Below are positions 43,340 to 52,466 of a DNA stretch of 58,472 nt, in pieces (position 1 is the first letter of the stretch; every line of letters starts with the position of its first letter). The notes below the pieces were generated by a model, which worked only from the letters and a program-made list of their open reading frames with translations, was not told where the DNA came from and did not search any database. The DNA comes from NAK19 sp034434515. GTDB taxonomy: Bacteria > Chloroflexota > Anaerolineae > Anaerolineales > UBA4823. The translations under genes were made by a program, and so were the position numbers. The stretch is from positions 1-58,472 of the forward strand of contig DAOTZA010000074.1 of assembly GCA_034434515.1 (NCBI GenBank), in the 5' to 3' direction.

Positions 43340-44218
43340 TCAATCCATCGAGAGTGTGCTCAGCAAGGCGGGAATTTCTTCAGGATGGCGGGCTACTTTC
43401 ACCCCGGCATCCTGTAAAGCGCGAATTTTGTCCTTGGCTAAGCCAGAACCACCCTCGATAATGGCGCCAGCATGTCCCATTCGTTTTCCTGGTGGGGCGG
43501 TCTGACCGGCAATAAATCCAACGACCGGCTTGGTCATCCGGCTGGCGATAAATTCGGCCGCTTTTTCTTCATCGCTTCCTCCAATCTCGCCAATCAGAAC
43601 GACCTGATCGGTGTGGGGGTCATCCTCGAACATTGCTAGGACATCAATAAAGTTTGTGCCATTGATGGGGTCGCCGCCAATGCCGATGCAGGTACTCACT
43701 CCAATGCGATGCAATTTAAGAGCGTAGAGAACTTCATAAGTCAGCGTCCCGGAACGGGAAACAACGCCGACGTTCCCGGGAATAGAGATATCGCCAGGGA
43801 TGATACCGACTTTTGATTGACCGGGGGAAAGTAAGCCGGGGCAGTTTGGACCAACCAGCCTGCATTTTTTCTGGTCGAGGTAGTTCCGCACACACATCAT
43901 ATCCTGGACAGGGATACCTTCGGTGATACACACAATTAATGGGATGCCCGCATCGGCTGCTTCGAAAATTGCATCTGTGGCAAATCTGGCTGGGACGAAA
44001 ATGACGCTGGTATTAGCACCAGTAGCTTCAACAGCTATACGGACGGAATCGAAAACAGGGATTTTGCCATCTAAGACCCACTCGCCGCCTTTTCCTGGGG
44101 TTACGCCGGCGACGACATTGGTGCCATAAGCGACCATCTGACGGGTGTGAAACATACCTTCGTTTCCGGTGATTCCTTGAACAAGAAGGCGGGTGTTTTT
44201 GTCGATTAAGATGCTCAT
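43340..44218 (-). CDS. sucD: Succinyl-CoA ligase (ADP-forming) alpha subunit
   Basis: CoA-binding and phosphohistidine subunit of the TCA-cycle ligase. The 292-residue product has LVQGITGNEGMFHTRQMVAYG, VGPNCPGLLSPGQSKVGIIP, SGTLTYEVLYAL and the active-site His in KRMGHAGAIIEGGSG. Its ATG shares one base with the sucC stop (TAATG), so the two subunits are translationally coupled. Confidence 0.96.
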   Translation of the reverse strand: MSILIDKNTRLLVQGITGNEGMFHTRQMVAYGTNVVAGVTPGKGGEWVLDGKIPVFDSVRIAVEATGANTSVIFVPARFATDAIFEAADAGIPLIVCITEGIPVQDMMCVRNYLDQKKCRLVGPNCPGLLSPGQSKVGIIPGDISIPGNVGVVSRSGTLTYEVLYALKLHRIGVSTCIGIGGDPINGTNFIDVLAMFEDDPHTDQVVLIGEIGGSDEEKAAEFIASRMTKPVVGFIAGQTAPPGKRMGHAGAIIEGGSGLAKDKIRALQDAGVKVARHPEEIPALLSTLSMD

Positions 44219-45357
44219 TAGAGTTCTCCTTTCGATGCGGCAACAGCTTTTTGCGCAGCGTCAACCAGGGTCTCAGCCGTGATCATTTGTGCGTTGGCCA
44301 GGATTTCTTGTCCTTCTTCTGCATTTGTCCCTACTAAGCGGACAACCAATGGGACTTTTGGTTTGACTTCTTGCATGGCAGCGACAATACCGTTGGCAAC
44401 TTCGTCGCAGCGTGTGATGCCGCCGAATACATTCAACAGCACAGCTCTGACATTGGGGTCGCTGAGAATAATCCTGAAGGCAGCAGCTACTTTGTCTGCA
44501 TTAGCTCCACCTCCAATATCGAGAAAGTTTGCCGGATTACCGCCAAATAATTTGATGATATCCATGGTAGTCATCGCCAAACCAGCGCCGTTCACCATAC
44601 ATCCAATATCACCATCCAGCTTAATATACGACAATCCGTATTTTCTGGCTTCGATCTCCGATGGAGCTTCTGCGTCCAGGTCGCGCATCTCTGAAAACTC
44701 AGGATGGCGGAAGAGGGCATTATCGTCAATGATCATTTTGCCATCCAGTGCAACAAGCTGATTCTCGGCTGTAATGACCAAGGGGTTGATTTCAGCCAGC
44801 GTTGCATCGCACTCGGTATAAGCCTTCCAAAGCCCATGAGTGATTGAAATAAAGGATTTCCAGTATTCGCGAGCAAGGTCGATGCCAGCCGCAACATCAC
44901 GGGCTTGATAATCGCGCAGACCAAGTAATGGATCAACATGTACTTTAATGATTTTCTCTGGGGAGACTTGAGCTACTTCTTCGATATCTACCCCACCCGC
45001 CGAGGAAGCCATGATGACCGGTTTTCGAGCTGCGCGATCGTTGGTGATCCCAAGGTAGATTTCACTACTAATATTGGCCGCTTCATCAACTAACACTTTA
45101 CGGACAGGCAATCCTTTGATCTCCATGGAGAGGATTTGAGTGGCAACTTCTTCCGCTTCGGTCGGTGTTTTTGCCAGGCGAATGCCGCCGGCTTTTCCGC
45201 GCCCGCCAACGAGAACCTGCGATTTTATCACCACCTTACCCCCAAGCTCCTCGGCTATTTGTTTTGCTTCTTGAGCTGTTGAGGCGACCCGGCCTTTGGG
45301 GATGGGTATCCCGTAACGGGCAAAAATTTGTTTGGATTGATATTCATGTAGCTTCAT
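44218..45357 (-). CDS. sucC: Succinyl-CoA ligase (ADP-forming) beta subunit
   Basis: ATP-grasp subunit of 379 residues: MKLHEYQSKQIFARYGIPIP, VGGRGKAGGI, INPLVIT, LDGDIGCMVNGAGLAMTTMD and NVFGGITRCDEVA. The start at 45357 follows GGAGAA by 6 bases; an in-frame TTG directly before it is less likely. It is first of the sucCD pair; a TATAAT lies 53-58 bases upstream at the end of the preceding gene. Confidence 0.96.
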   Translation of the reverse strand: MKLHEYQSKQIFARYGIPIPKGRVASTAQEAKQIAEELGGKVVIKSQVLVGGRGKAGGIRLAKTPTEAEEVATQILSMEIKGLPVRKVLVDEAANISSEIYLGITNDRAARKPVIMASSAGGVDIEEVAQVSPEKIIKVHVDPLLGLRDYQARDVAAGIDLAREYWKSFISITHGLWKAYTECDATLAEINPLVITAENQLVALDGKMIIDDNALFRHPEFSEMRDLDAEAPSEIEARKYGLSYIKLDGDIGCMVNGAGLAMTTMDIIKLFGGNPANFLDIGGGANADKVAAAFRIILSDPNVRAVLLNVFGGITRCDEVANGIVAAMQEVKPKVPLVVRLVGTNAEEGQEILANAQMITAETLVDAAQKAVAASKGEL

Positions 45358-45409
45358 CAAGAATTCTCCGTTTGGATCAAGTTTTTTAGATAAACTCCCT
45401 TGTAGTTAT

Positions 45410-45415
45410 ATTATA
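45410..45415 (-). promoter_or_regulatory. Possible -10 box for sucCD
   Basis: On the minus strand TATAAT with no convincing -35. The predicted start near 45403 gives a leader of about 45 bases. Confidence 0.4.
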
Positions 45416-45418
45416 GCT

Positions 45419-48400
45419 TTATGGAACAGAAAAATGTAGAATTTGACCATTACCAGCATCGGTTACCCAAATTCCGCCAGAGGGATCGACTGCAAGCGAT
45501 GCAGGTAAAGTAAAATAGCTTGATCCTTGTCCGGCCTCACCCCAATATTGGATAAAATCTCCAGCGGCGTTAAACTGAAGAATGCGAAACCCTTCGGGAT
45601 CGGTGCAATAGACAAAATTGTTATCATCGACAGCCAGATAGGGCTTATTGTCGAGGGATTGACCATACCAACCAAAGATTTCCCAACTGTTTTGAAAGAT
45701 GAAGTTTAATTGTTCGTCAATGGAAAAGACTTGAATGCGTTGATTCCATGTGTCGGCAACAAAGAGCCGGCCATCAGGACCAAAAGCCAACCCGACCGGT
45801 TCATCAAACTCGCCCGGAAGAAGACCAGCATGACCGTATGAGGTGAGATAGTTGCCTTCAGTGTCGAAAACGACAATCCGTTTATTGCCGGTGTCAGATA
45901 TAAACAATCGGTTTTTATGATCAATGGCAACATCTCGTGGCCCCCAAAAAGCAATTGGGGATTCTGCTTGTCCGAAATAACCCCATTGGGTGACAAACTG
46001 TCCATCCGCAGTAAATTTTTGAATGCGGTGATTCCATGTATCGGCTACATAGACAAAACCAGTTTGATCAATCGCAATGCCCCAAGGTTGATTGAAGGTA
46101 CCACCGGGGGCTTCACCACTGGTTGTGTCACCAAAAGACCCCCAAATATGGAGAACATTCCCATGTGGATCAAGATGTTGAATGCGTTGGTTTTCCGAGT
46201 CAACAACGTAGAGACTTCCATCTGGCGCAATTGCAAGATCGCGCGGACGTTGGAAGCGACCGGGTTCTGTACCACTGCCTCCGATAATTTTATCAGGCTG
46301 TACTTTGGCTTGTTTGCCTTCATAGGGATCGGCCGGGATATTGACCTCTGCAGGCATACTCCCATAGTTCCACAAGGATGCAACAATGTCTTTACGGATG
46401 TAGAGTCTCATCCGGCTGGAAGGATACCAGTTTGTCAGGCTCATATCTTTGCCGGTCAGTTGACCATAGCGAGTGTAATCTCTGTTTAACCAAATTTCAA
46501 AGATGGCCTGACGCATCTCAGGGGTGCTGAGGGCTTCGCGAATCCTTTGCCAGTTCAGGTCAAAATAATCCTGATTCGGCCACCACAAGCGGATGAAGTC
46601 ATAACGATAATAAGCCTGTCCGACAACCGCTTCGATCTTTCCGTAGTTCTTTTCGCCAACCAGAATAATTGGAACATTGCGCAACTCGCGGGTGGGTGTA
46701 TCTCCGTAATACTGCTGGTTGGGATAGTTGCGGAAATACCACCAATATGGGTAGGTCGTTTCATCGTCATAGGCGACCCGAATGGCAAGTCCACCCGTTG
46801 TGCGGCGGGAGATCTCTTCAATTTGTTCGAGGATATCCTTTGGGCCTCGGGCAGAATGAGCGTAAACCAGATATTCGGTAGCATTGTCATAATTGATAAA
46901 GGAAGCCAAAACACTTGTGTGTACAGTAAGGATGGCGAGGAAGAGAAAAATGGTGAGAATGCAAATTTTTAGCGCTTCAAGGGGTTTCCAGGTGCGGAAG
47001 GCGTAGTACAGATAACCACCTGACATTATGGCGAATATCAAGGCGCTCAAGAAGGAGGTTGTCGCTTGCAGTTGGTGGAGTTCCTTTCCCTGGAAGGGAG
47101 GGGTAGCTCCAAGCGCTAAGAAGAAGGTCATGGAGATCGAGATCAAGAACACACCAAAGACCAGAGCGAGTAGCCACCCTTGACGGCGGATGATCGATTT
47201 CCAGCGCATGGACTCCAGTACCTTGCCAATCGCCCAGGCAGACAAGAGAATCATTGGTAAAGTGATGTGAAAGGTGAGCCAGGGCATTTTTTCCCCTGCT
47301 ATGGTGAAAGCGATTAGACTTGTAAGCGACCAATAAAGAAAGAAGATAAAGGTCAATCGATCAAGGGGTGGAAATCCTTTTGTCAGAGTTTGGATGGAGC
47401 TCTCTGTTTGCTCTGATTCTTTGGGGGTAGTTGACTTGCGGTGTTGTTTCCAGAGCACATACAGAATTGCGAAAAATACTCCCAAAAGGGGTAGGTATTC
47501 GTAAATGGGGATTTGGATCAAAGCGTAGTAATACCAGGGTTGGCTTCCCCGATTGACGCCATGTTGATCGAGCCAATATCCCAGTGAGCCAACAAGACCG
47601 GTAAAGATCCCAAAACCATTGGTGAAAATCGTGGAATAGAATAGCACGAAGGTGGAATAGAAAATGGTCGTGTTGATGATCCAGATTTTCGGACGCCAAG
47701 CCAGGCCAACCACTAAGGCAAGCAGGCTCAGCAAAACCACAAAACTCGCCACGAACATAATGTTTTCAATTGAAGAGTAATCAATTGGATCTCGCCCTAG
47801 GAACTTCACCGGGAAGGGGGCAAGCATAGGCAATACCTGAGTACCAAGAAGGATTGCCAGATCAAAAGAGGGTTCATTAAGAAGAGCAGACCAGGTGTAT
47901 CCTCGAATAACGATGAAGATGCAAGCCAGGATACCCAGGATGGCGACCGCAATCAGGGCGATAGAGGCTGTTGAGAGAGTGGGAGGCGGTGCTTGGTGAT
48001 CAAGAGGAAGATTGGGCTGTCGGAGGCTTGGTTGAAGATTTCTCTCTATTAGGATGATCCCCATGGCTAAAGCGAGAAAGATTAACGAGGCGATCAGGAT
48101 ACTCAAAAACAGCGTCCGGTAGGACTTAATGTGCCAGGGTTTCTTTATTATGGCGGATAAGATGGAGAAAGCTAAAAAGATCAATGCCTGGGCAGTATAG
48201 ATGAAAGCAGTCTCTTTGGAGATGAAGTGCAACACGGAAGCAATCGTTACCCAAATCAGATAACGAGGTTGCTGCGTGTGGAGATAATTTATTATTCCCC
48301 ACCAGAGAAGAACAGCAAAAAAGCCGATCAGAGCTTCGTTGCGGGCGTACCGTCCATAATAAAGGATATATGGTGAGATCAATAATAAGAACATACCAAC

Positions 48401-48796
48401 AAGATAACCAAACCTTCCGAGGATTTTTCGATAATACCAGAGGAAGGCAACCGTTAGGACACTTAAGGTCGCGGCCGGCACCCGCGCCGTAAAGTCATTA
48501 TCCCCGAACAAGAAATAACTCAAAGCTATCAAATGAAACTGAAGCGGGCCATGGGTGATGGGGTCATGACGATAACCTTTTCCTTGCGAAAGAAGCCAGG
48601 AAAAATATACATGAGAGGTTTCATCATGACTCATCACACGTAAACCCAGGATGTAAAAGCGGGTGAATACAGTCAGGGCAAAAAGAGCAGCAATAAGGAT
48701 AATTTCCCAGCGGGCGATGGGAGACGAGGTCTTAACGGGCGGGTGAGGTATTTCTGTTTCCTGAGGTTGATTGACGTTGTGCATGTTTAATGACAT
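45419..48796 (-). CDS. Agl23/GT39-like membrane glycosyltransferase fused to an NHL-repeat propeller
   Basis: A protein of about 1125 residues. The first 750 or so hold roughly a dozen membrane helices with the GT-C pattern: MSHDETSHVYFSW in the first external loop, DPITHGPLQFHLIALSYFLFG, and YYGRYARNEALIGFF. This resembles the TIGR03663/Agl23 family that transfers sugars from lipid carriers. The last 310 or so residues are NHL repeats (for example GRFQRPRDLAIAPDGSLYVV, FNQPWGIAIDQTGFVYVAD, VADTWNQRIQVF) forming an external beta-propeller. Start: ATG 48796 has AAAGGA 6 bases upstream; ATG 48802 is also in frame. It lies downstream of rluB on the same strand. Confidence 0.85.
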   Translation of the reverse strand: MSLNMHNVNQPQETEIPHPPVKTSSPIARWEIILIAALFALTVFTRFYILGLRVMSHDETSHVYFSWLLSQGKGYRHDPITHGPLQFHLIALSYFLFGDNDFTARVPAATLSVLTVAFLWYYRKILGRFGYLVGMFLLLISPYILYYGRYARNEALIGFFAVLLWWGIINYLHTQQPRYLIWVTIASVLHFISKETAFIYTAQALIFLAFSILSAIIKKPWHIKSYRTLFLSILIASLIFLALAMGIILIERNLQPSLRQPNLPLDHQAPPPTLSTASIALIAVAILGILACIFIVIRGYTWSALLNEPSFDLAILLGTQVLPMLAPFPVKFLGRDPIDYSSIENIMFVASFVVLLSLLALVVGLAWRPKIWIINTTIFYSTFVLFYSTIFTNGFGIFTGLVGSLGYWLDQHGVNRGSQPWYYYALIQIPIYEYLPLLGVFFAILYVLWKQHRKSTTPKESEQTESSIQTLTKGFPPLDRLTFIFFLYWSLTSLIAFTIAGEKMPWLTFHITLPMILLSAWAIGKVLESMRWKSIIRRQGWLLALVFGVFLISISMTFFLALGATPPFQGKELHQLQATTSFLSALIFAIMSGGYLYYAFRTWKPLEALKICILTIFLFLAILTVHTSVLASFINYDNATEYLVYAHSARGPKDILEQIEEISRRTTGGLAIRVAYDDETTYPYWWYFRNYPNQQYYGDTPTRELRNVPIILVGEKNYGKIEAVVGQAYYRYDFIRLWWPNQDYFDLNWQRIREALSTPEMRQAIFEIWLNRDYTRYGQLTGKDMSLTNWYPSSRMRLYIRKDIVASLWNYGSMPAEVNIPADPYEGKQAKVQPDKIIGGSGTEPGRFQRPRDLAIAPDGSLYVVDSENQRIQHLDPHGNVLHIWGSFGDTTSGEAPGGTFNQPWGIAIDQTGFVYVADTWNHRIQKFTADGQFVTQWGYFGQAESPIAFWGPRDVAIDHKNRLFISDTGNKRIVVFDTEGNYLTSYGHAGLLPGEFDEPVGLAFGPDGRLFVADTWNQRIQVFSIDEQLNFIFQNSWEIFGWYGQSLDNKPYLAVDDNNFVYCTDPEGFRILQFNAAGDFIQYWGEAGQGSSYFTLPASLAVDPSGGIWVTDAGNGQILHFSVP

Positions 48797-48848
48797 GGTC
48801 ATTCCTTTGGAGTGAGGTTTCGGATAGTATATTCCGGGTACAATGATT

Positions 48849-49595
48849 TTATCTTGAGGTGAGTTTAGTAGTGAAGGTTTTCGGATTGGGATTTTTGAGC
48901 TTTTTCACTTCGGCGGGGGTCAAGTACCGCCATTCGCCGGGTTTTAGATTGCCCAAAGTGATCTCCCCAATGCGGATGCGAATGATCCTTAAGACCGGTA
49001 AACCGGTGAGACTGCCCATCTCGCGGATTTGGCGCTTTCGACCTTCACGAAGGATTACCCGAAGCCAGGCCCCTTTTGGAGTGGTCATTTCGATATGCAC
49101 ATCTACAGGCTGAGTGCGATAACCATCTGAAAGGACAATTCCACGTCGCCAGGCTTTTAGTTGATCTTCCTCAGGTCGTTTGGCAACCAAAACACGATAT
49201 TCTTTCTCATGTCCATAGCGTGGGTGGGTGAGGAAATTTGCCAATTCGCCATCGTTGGTTAAGAGAATCAATCCTTCACTATCGATATCCAACCGTCCGA
49301 CAGGAAATAGCCTGGTTTCAAGACTTAACAGATCGCATACCGTTTTCTTCCCTTCGGGCGAATAAGCTGCTGAAACAACACCGCGCGGTTTATATAGAAC
49401 GATATAGGTATTTGAAAAATTTAACCTCAATGGTTGGTTGTCCAAGGTTATCTTGTCTTTTTGGGGGTCGGCTTTGGCGCCTAATTGAATGGTAACTCCA
49501 TTCACCTTGACCCTGCCTTGCAGGATCAGGGCTTCGCATTGTCGCCTGGAACCGTAACCGGCGCGAGCCAGGATTTTTTGAACTCGCTCTTCCAT
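48849..49595 (-). CDS. rluB: 23S/16S rRNA pseudouridine synthase, RluB/RsuA family
   Basis: The 248-residue product has an N-terminal S4 domain (VQKILARAGYGSRRQCEALI) and the catalytic Asp in FPVGRLDIDSEGLILLTNDG, with EGRKRQIREMGSLTG near the C-terminus. The start at 49595 has GAGGA upstream and lies 4 bases after the scpB stop. scpB-rluB is a common bacterial gene pair. Confidence 0.94.
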   Translation of the reverse strand: MEERVQKILARAGYGSRRQCEALILQGRVKVNGVTIQLGAKADPQKDKITLDNQPLRLNFSNTYIVLYKPRGVVSAAYSPEGKKTVCDLLSLETRLFPVGRLDIDSEGLILLTNDGELANFLTHPRYGHEKEYRVLVAKRPEEDQLKAWRRGIVLSDGYRTQPVDVHIEMTTPKGAWLRVILREGRKRQIREMGSLTGLPVLRIIRIRIGEITLGNLKPGEWRYLTPAEVKKLKNPNPKTFTTKLTSR

Positions 49596-49599
49596 ATCC

Positions 49600-50184
49600 T
49601 CAATCCTTAAGATGGTTCCCTTCTTCAATAGTATCTAATGAGTTGGTCGTTGTTTCATCCTGCCAGGGAGGTAATTGCTCGAGGGATAAAAAGCCGAAAT
49701 GTTGTAAAAATTCGGTAGTTATGGCGTAAAGAATTGGCCGTCCAGGCGCTTCGGCTCTTCCAACTTCCTGAATCAAGCCTTTGCTGAGCAGGGTTTTTAA
49801 GACGCTATCGCTATTTACGCCGCGGATTGCCTCAATTTGGGGCCGTGTAATCGGTTGACGATACGCGATGACTGCAAGTGTTTCTAAGGCAGCCTGGGTG
49901 AGGCGGCTGGATGTCTCTAGACCTAAAAAATTTTCGATGAAAGAGGCAATCTCAGGCGCGGTGGTTAGTTGAAACCGCCCCTGGTGTTTTTGCAAGCGAA
50001 TGTATGATGGTGAGCTTGCAGAGAGCAGTCTGCGATCCAACTCTTGGATAGCTTCCTCAACCTGTGAAGATGAAATCTCTAGAGCAGTAGCCAATTGATT
50101 GAGGCTAACCGGGCTGGATGAAACAAAAAGTAGTGCTTCAATTAAAGCTGGGAGGTCAAAACTTAATGAGGTTTGGTCATTCAT
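49600..50184 (-). CDS. scpB: Segregation and condensation protein B
   Basis: Winged-helix protein that works with ScpA and SMC in chromosome condensation. The 194-residue product has LPALIEALLFVSSSPVSLNQLA at the start and QAALETLAVIAYRQPITRPQI in the second winged helix. scpA is not in the window. The start at 50184 (MNDQTSLSF) is preferred to a TTG 12 bases upstream. Confidence 0.94.
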   Translation of the reverse strand: MNDQTSLSFDLPALIEALLFVSSSPVSLNQLATALEISSSQVEEAIQELDRRLLSASSPSYIRLQKHQGRFQLTTAPEIASFIENFLGLETSSRLTQAALETLAVIAYRQPITRPQIEAIRGVNSDSVLKTLLSKGLIQEVGRAEAPGRPILYAITTEFLQHFGFLSLEQLPPWQDETTTNSLDTIEEGNHLKD

Positions 50185-50188
50185 GCTG

Positions 50189-50197
50189 TGATACAAT
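50189..50197 (+). promoter_or_regulatory. Extended -10 promoter for the lipoprotein-uxs-rsmD operon
   Basis: TGATACAAT (TGN plus TACAAT), about 25 bases before the ATG at 50223. No clear -35. Confidence 0.45.
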
Positions 50198-50222
50198 TTG
50201 CCCGATTGAAGTTCAGGTATTG

Positions 50223-50789
50223 ATGATGAGCAAAGAAACCAGTTTTCATTTGCTTTTTCTCGTTCTTATCTTTGGTGTTCTGGCATGTCGGATGAGTTCA
50301 AATCTTGTTCCGGATTTTGAGCCCATCACCGTCCGCACCGAGGATGCCGTTGCTTTGGGTGAAAAGCTAAAGCAGGCTATACAGGATGCCGAGCAACAAG
50401 GATCATTTACGATTGAAATCTCCGAACAACAATTGACATCCTATTTAGCTTTGAATCTGGCAAAAACCAGCCAGGTGCCAATTACAGACCTGCAAATCCA
50501 CTTGCAAGATGGTCAAGTCTGGATTCGCGGTAGTGTACATCAGGATAATCTCCAACTCCCGCTAACCGTGGCGGCTAGTGTAAGTGTGGATGCCGAAAAC
50601 AATTTCGTGATTGATTTTAAACAAGCCCAGATAGGCCCTTTTCCCTTGCCCAAGATGCTATTGGAGACGATCACCCAGGAAGTGAAAAAGGCTTTTTGGG
50701 ACCAGGTAGCCAGTGTTGGGGAAGAATATACCATCGAAGAAATCTCAATTGGTGAAGGATCAATTCTGATTCGTGGCACCAAGAAATAA
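50223..50789 (+). CDS. Putative lipoprotein of unknown function
   Basis: A 188-residue protein with a hydrophobic signal segment and a lipobox (FGVLAC; Cys near residue 20), so it is probably exported and lipid-anchored. The rest (EQQLTSYLALNLAKTS, ITDLQIHLQDGQVWIRGSV, PLTVAASVSVDAENNF, IGPFPLPKMLLETI) has the alternating pattern of beta-rich lipid-binding proteins such as YpmS/LmeA-type domains; this is a resemblance only. ATG codons at 50223 and 50226 are both possible. First gene of a packed operon. Confidence 0.75.
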   Translation: MMSKETSFHLLFLVLIFGVLACRMSSNLVPDFEPITVRTEDAVALGEKLKQAIQDAEQQGSFTIEISEQQLTSYLALNLAKTSQVPITDLQIHLQDGQVWIRGSVHQDNLQLPLTVAASVSVDAENNFVIDFKQAQIGPFPLPKMLLETITQEVKKAFWDQVASVGEEYTIEEISIGEGSILIRGTKK

Positions 50790-50814
50790 CGCTTACCCAT
50801 TCTGGAATTCTCAT

Positions 50815-52458
50815 ATGGAGATTATACCACTCAGGGTTTCGCTGGTGAGATTTGTATTGTGGATAGTCAGTTGCGCCTTTTTAGGGGGGTGTATGATCAC
50901 CGCAGAAGGCAGCCCGAACGAGATTCCCGTTGAGATCATGGCGGATGGAAAAGTTGTCCGCCTTGCCGTTTCCCTCAATAGTACTGTTGGACAGGCAATT
51001 CAACAGGCTAAGCTATCGGTTGGTCAACTAGACCGAGTTGAACCTTCCCTCACGACTTCTATTACCGAACCCATCTCGATCAAGATTACCCGAGTTAAAG
51101 AAGAATTTGAGGTTGAGCGGATCATTCTCCCTTTTGAACAAAAAGTTGTCCAGACAGAATCGCTTCCTGAGCAGGTGAATCTATTGGCTCAAAAAGGCCA
51201 GAATGGGGAAGCAGAAATTACCTATCGGATTTTGTTTGAAGAGGGTGTAGAGGTTTCGCGCACAATTGTCAATGAACCGACCATTCTTAAGGAACCTGTA
51301 ACCGAGATTATTATGGTTGGGGTGCAAAAACCTTTCATTACCTATGAAGTTCCTGGGAGACTGGCATATTTACTGGGAGGAAATGCGTGGCTAATTGAGG
51401 GAAATACGGCAAATCGAAAGCTGGTGGTGAGCTCGGGTGATCTGGATGGAAGAGTCTTTCGACTATCAAAAGATGGGCAATGGCTCTTATTCACCCGCCG
51501 TGAGAATGAAGAAGGAGTGATTAATTCGCTATGGGCCGCCCATTTAGCTGATCTGGAACAACCGATCAAGCTCATTAACTTAAAGGTGAACAACATTGTC
51601 CATTTTGCGGACTGGGCGCCGATCCCAGGAGCCTTAAGGGTTTACTTTTCGACCGTCGAACCCAGAGCAACCGCGCCGGGTTGGCAAGCCAATAATAACC
51701 TGATCAGTCTTGATTTTAGTCCGAATGGGTGGGTTTCTAAATGGAAAACGATTGTTGAAACTAACTCGGGCGGTGTTTATGGTTGGTGGGGAACGAATTT
51801 TGCCTTATCACCAGACGGGGAGCAGATAGCTTTTGCCAGACCGGATGGGGTAGGATTAGTCAGTGAAGAAGTTGGCTTTGATGTTTTGCTGAAAGTCATC
51901 CCATATCAGACTGGAGCCGACTGGGCCTGGGTGCCAGGGCTTTCCTGGAGCCCAGATGGAAAATTTCTTTATAGTGTTGACCATGTTGCCCAGGAGGGTA
52001 TCACGAACCAGGAAGAGTCGGAGTCGTTTGCGGTGACTGCGCTTCCCTTAGAAACCCGCACGCCAATTCATCTTGTTCAACGAGCAGGGATGTTTGCCGC
52101 AGCGGTAGCCTCTCCGATAATGGGAGCGGACTCGCAAAAGCGTTACCGGATTGCGTACTTGCAAGCTAATCAGCCAGAACAAAGTGAGGTCAGCCGCTAT
52201 CGGTTAATGGTTATGGATCAAGATGGTTCGGATACCCAATTGCTGTTTCCAAGGGATGGCGAAACTGGGTTAGAGCCACAGATGATCTGCTGGTCTCCAT
52301 CACCAATAAACGATATGGGGTTATATGCTATCGCGGTTATTTATCAGGGGAATCTATACCTGATCGATGTACCGGAGAAGGCCGGTGATGAAGGACAGCT
52401 TCGACAAATTACCGGGGATGGTCTGGTTAGCCGGGTTGTGTGGAGTAATATACAGTGA
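50815..52458 (+). CDS. Lipoprotein with DUF348/G5-type N-terminus and TolB-like beta-propeller
   Basis: A 547-residue exported protein with a lipobox (FLGGC). An N-terminal DUF348-like region (VEIMADGKVVRLAVSLNSTV) and a G5-type segment (ILPFEQKVVQTESLP, ITYRILFEEGVEVSRTIV) are followed by a propeller with WD40/TolB-like blades: RLSKDGQWLLFTRRE, FALSPDGEQIAFARPDG, LSWSPDGKFLYSVDH. G5 domains are associated with cell-wall or glycan binding. The start ATG at 50815 is 26 bases after the previous stop; an in-frame codon at 50773 lies inside the preceding gene. Confidence 0.8.
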   Translation: MEIIPLRVSLVRFVLWIVSCAFLGGCMITAEGSPNEIPVEIMADGKVVRLAVSLNSTVGQAIQQAKLSVGQLDRVEPSLTTSITEPISIKITRVKEEFEVERIILPFEQKVVQTESLPEQVNLLAQKGQNGEAEITYRILFEEGVEVSRTIVNEPTILKEPVTEIIMVGVQKPFITYEVPGRLAYLLGGNAWLIEGNTANRKLVVSSGDLDGRVFRLSKDGQWLLFTRRENEEGVINSLWAAHLADLEQPIKLINLKVNNIVHFADWAPIPGALRVYFSTVEPRATAPGWQANNNLISLDFSPNGWVSKWKTIVETNSGGVYGWWGTNFALSPDGEQIAFARPDGVGLVSEEVGFDVLLKVIPYQTGADWAWVPGLSWSPDGKFLYSVDHVAQEGITNQEESESFAVTALPLETRTPIHLVQRAGMFAAAVASPIMGADSQKRYRIAYLQANQPEQSEVSRYRLMVMDQDGSDTQLLFPRDGETGLEPQMICWSPSPINDMGLYAIAVIYQGNLYLIDVPEKAGDEGQLRQITGDGLVSRVVWSNIQ

Positions 52459-52466
52459 GGTGAATT

